A DNA stretch of 64,000 nt, taken from Pseudomonadota bacterium (GTDB lineage Bacteria > Desulfobacterota > Desulfobacteria > Desulfobacterales > RPRI01). Where the stretch lies: assembly GCA_018817425.1 (NCBI GenBank), contig JAHITX010000024.1, positions 50,841 to 114,840 of the forward strand, written 5' to 3'. The first letter of the stretch is position 1. Every line of letters begins with the position of its first letter. Positions 63,032 through 64,000 of the stretch are shown in pieces. The translations under genes and the position numbers were made by a program. Under the pieces are notes generated by a model. The model did no database searches. It had not been told where the DNA came from and worked only from the letters and a program-made list of their open reading frames with translations.

Positions 63032-63853
63032 CTATTCTATCATACGCCCCTTTTTATAACTCACCTGCTTTTGTATTTCTCCGGTTTTTTTCCAGAAAGA
63101 CCAGAGACCGTCTTTTCCGTTTGCATAAACACCCTCTGTTTTTTTCTGGCCATTATCATACCATTCGGTTGATTTTCCAGTTTTGCGGCCATTTGCATAG
63201 GTGTCCGCAGATTTTGGCTTCCCGTTATCATACCATGTTTCGCATAAGCCGTTGCGCTGACCATTTGAATAGTTGATTTCGCTTTGTTTCTTACCATTTA
63301 AATACCAACGAGTTTCCAAACCATCCTGCTTTCCGTTTAAATAAGTAGTTGTTGATTGCTGCTGCCCGTCTTTGTACCAGGCGGTAGCTTCTGCCAGTGT
63401 ACCTTGTTTTGTTTGTGTATAAGTTGTTTCAGCTTTTTTATTTTCGTCCATGTGCCATTCGAGTTTGGTACCGACAGGTTTGTTGTTTTTGTATTCAGCC
63501 TCAAAAAGTTTTTTCCCGTTATAATACCATTCGGCCCATTTTCCGTGCCGATTCCCTTTTTTATAGTTTTCTATTTTTATAGTATTGCCCTTGTTATCCC
63601 AATAAGTCCATGTACCATCTTTTTTGCCGTTATCATATAGTCCTTCCGCAAGTTTTTGGCCATTTACGTGCATTTTTTTATAAAGGCCATGCTTTAATTC
63701 TTTCCCGTCTTTTTCATAAACGGAATAATGCTCATTAGCGCTGGATATTTCTCTTACTCCCGGGATCTTTTCTTCTCCGATTACAGCGGTGGAGGATATA
63801 AACATAATTAATACAGATACAATAATTCCAAGTGTAAAATTCTTTGCTTGCAT
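63032..63853 (-). CDS. Secreted MORN-repeat protein (YwqK-like)
   Basis: A 273-residue protein with a signal peptide (LGIIVSVLIMFISSTAVIG). It contains eight or so MORN-type repeats such as WYYNGKKLFEAEYKNNKPVG, YLNGKQDGLETRWYLNG and WYDNGKPKSADTYANG. It has no lipobox, so it is probably periplasmic or secreted. It is related to the lipoprotein at 56564. No toxin partner is visible. It lies 49 bp before the DUF4139 gene. Confidence 0.87.
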   Translation of the reverse strand: MQAKNFTLGIIVSVLIMFISSTAVIGEEKIPGVREISSANEHYSVYEKDGKELKHGLYKKMHVNGQKLAEGLYDNGKKDGTWTYWDNKGNTIKIENYKKGNRHGKWAEWYYNGKKLFEAEYKNNKPVGTKLEWHMDENKKAETTYTQTKQGTLAEATAWYKDGQQQSTTTYLNGKQDGLETRWYLNGKKQSEINYSNGQRNGLCETWYDNGKPKSADTYANGRKTGKSTEWYDNGQKKTEGVYANGKDGLWSFWKKTGEIQKQVSYKKGRMIE

Positions 63854-63877
63854 TAAAGCCTCCCAATAAACTTTAAA

Positions 63878-64000
63878 TTAAATTGTTGATGGCACAGCAA
63901 TATCAGTCCCAGCCACATCAGCTGCTTCCACCAGTTTCAGGCCAAATTGTTTAGCTCGGTTTTTCATGTTTTTTATTATTCTCTGTTTATATTGCATCTC
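63878..64000 (-). CDS. IS110-like transposase C-terminus, partial
   Basis: Only the last 40 residues or so lie in the window: YKQRIIKNMKNRAKQFGLKL, then VEAADVAG and a stop. This fits the C-terminal end of IS110-type transposases (compare the remnant ending at 60478). Whether the gene is intact beyond the window edge cannot be seen. Confidence 0.5.
   Translation of the reverse strand, partial: EMQYKQRIIKNMKNRAKQFGLKLVEAADVAGTDIAVPSTI

Overview
The window comes from an A+T-rich chromosome of an anaerobic, sulfate-reducing Desulfobacterota bacterium, most likely a member of the Desulfobacterales. The main evidence is a complete Tmc transmembrane redox complex (TmcD, TmcC, TmcB, TmcA; 17219-20957). 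Supporting evidence is a clostridial-type ferredoxin, a methylenetetrahydrofolate reductase, DUF3786 and corrinoid-type Fe-S domain proteins, and LptD and KdsB, which imply a Gram-negative LPS envelope. The species cannot be named from sequence alone.

Layout. 1-6232 (minus) is housekeeping: HU/IHF protein, holB, ricT-like and metG (cut by the window edge), plus lptD followed by a NusG paralogue. 6562-12653 (plus) runs surE, a YhaM-like HD nuclease, tmk, a cysteine synthase/cysteinyl-tRNA synthetase fusion, an unknown gene and a ferredoxin with promoter and terminator. 13026-20957 is a redox region: a LarA-like protein, a GNAT/DUF3786 pair, a LuxR regulator carrying a four-cysteine Fe-S motif, and, divergent from it, tmcDCBA. 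21053-25225 holds a membrane spermidine-synthase-like protein and an NMT1-type ABC transporter whose operon contains a four-helix-bundle gene remnant bordered by inverted repeats. 25258-28849 carries two kinase-fold proteins and two acyl/aminoacyl-transferase-like proteins. 28911-30512 is a decayed patch: a DUF763 fragment, and two diverged copies of a dephospho-CoA kinase 3' fragment bracketing a sulfotransferase. 30892-47747 is again mostly core metabolism (radical SAM, kdsB, a giant GlmS-like protein, pyrG, eno, adk, rpsU, folC, tRNA-Arg, MTHFR).

The accessory centrepiece is 48145-57517: a MalT-like LuxR regulator, then a tight six-gene operon encoding a TonB-like single-pass protein with a von Willebrand A domain, an ExbB/TolQ protein, two ExbD/TolR proteins, a large TPR protein and a MORN-repeat lipoprotein. 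It looks like a proton-motive-force-driven envelope machine in which a VWA domain replaces the TonB C-terminus. A near-perfect 26-bp direct repeat lies on each side of it (50893-50918 and 57767-57792).

The right end (58022-64000) is degraded: a frameshifted glycosyltransferase, fragments of an IS1634/IS4-like transposase, a primase and IS110 transposases, then DUF1499, DUF4139 and a second MORN protein. A palindromic MITE-like element occurs three times (33485, 47758, 59312), each time immediately 3' of a gene.
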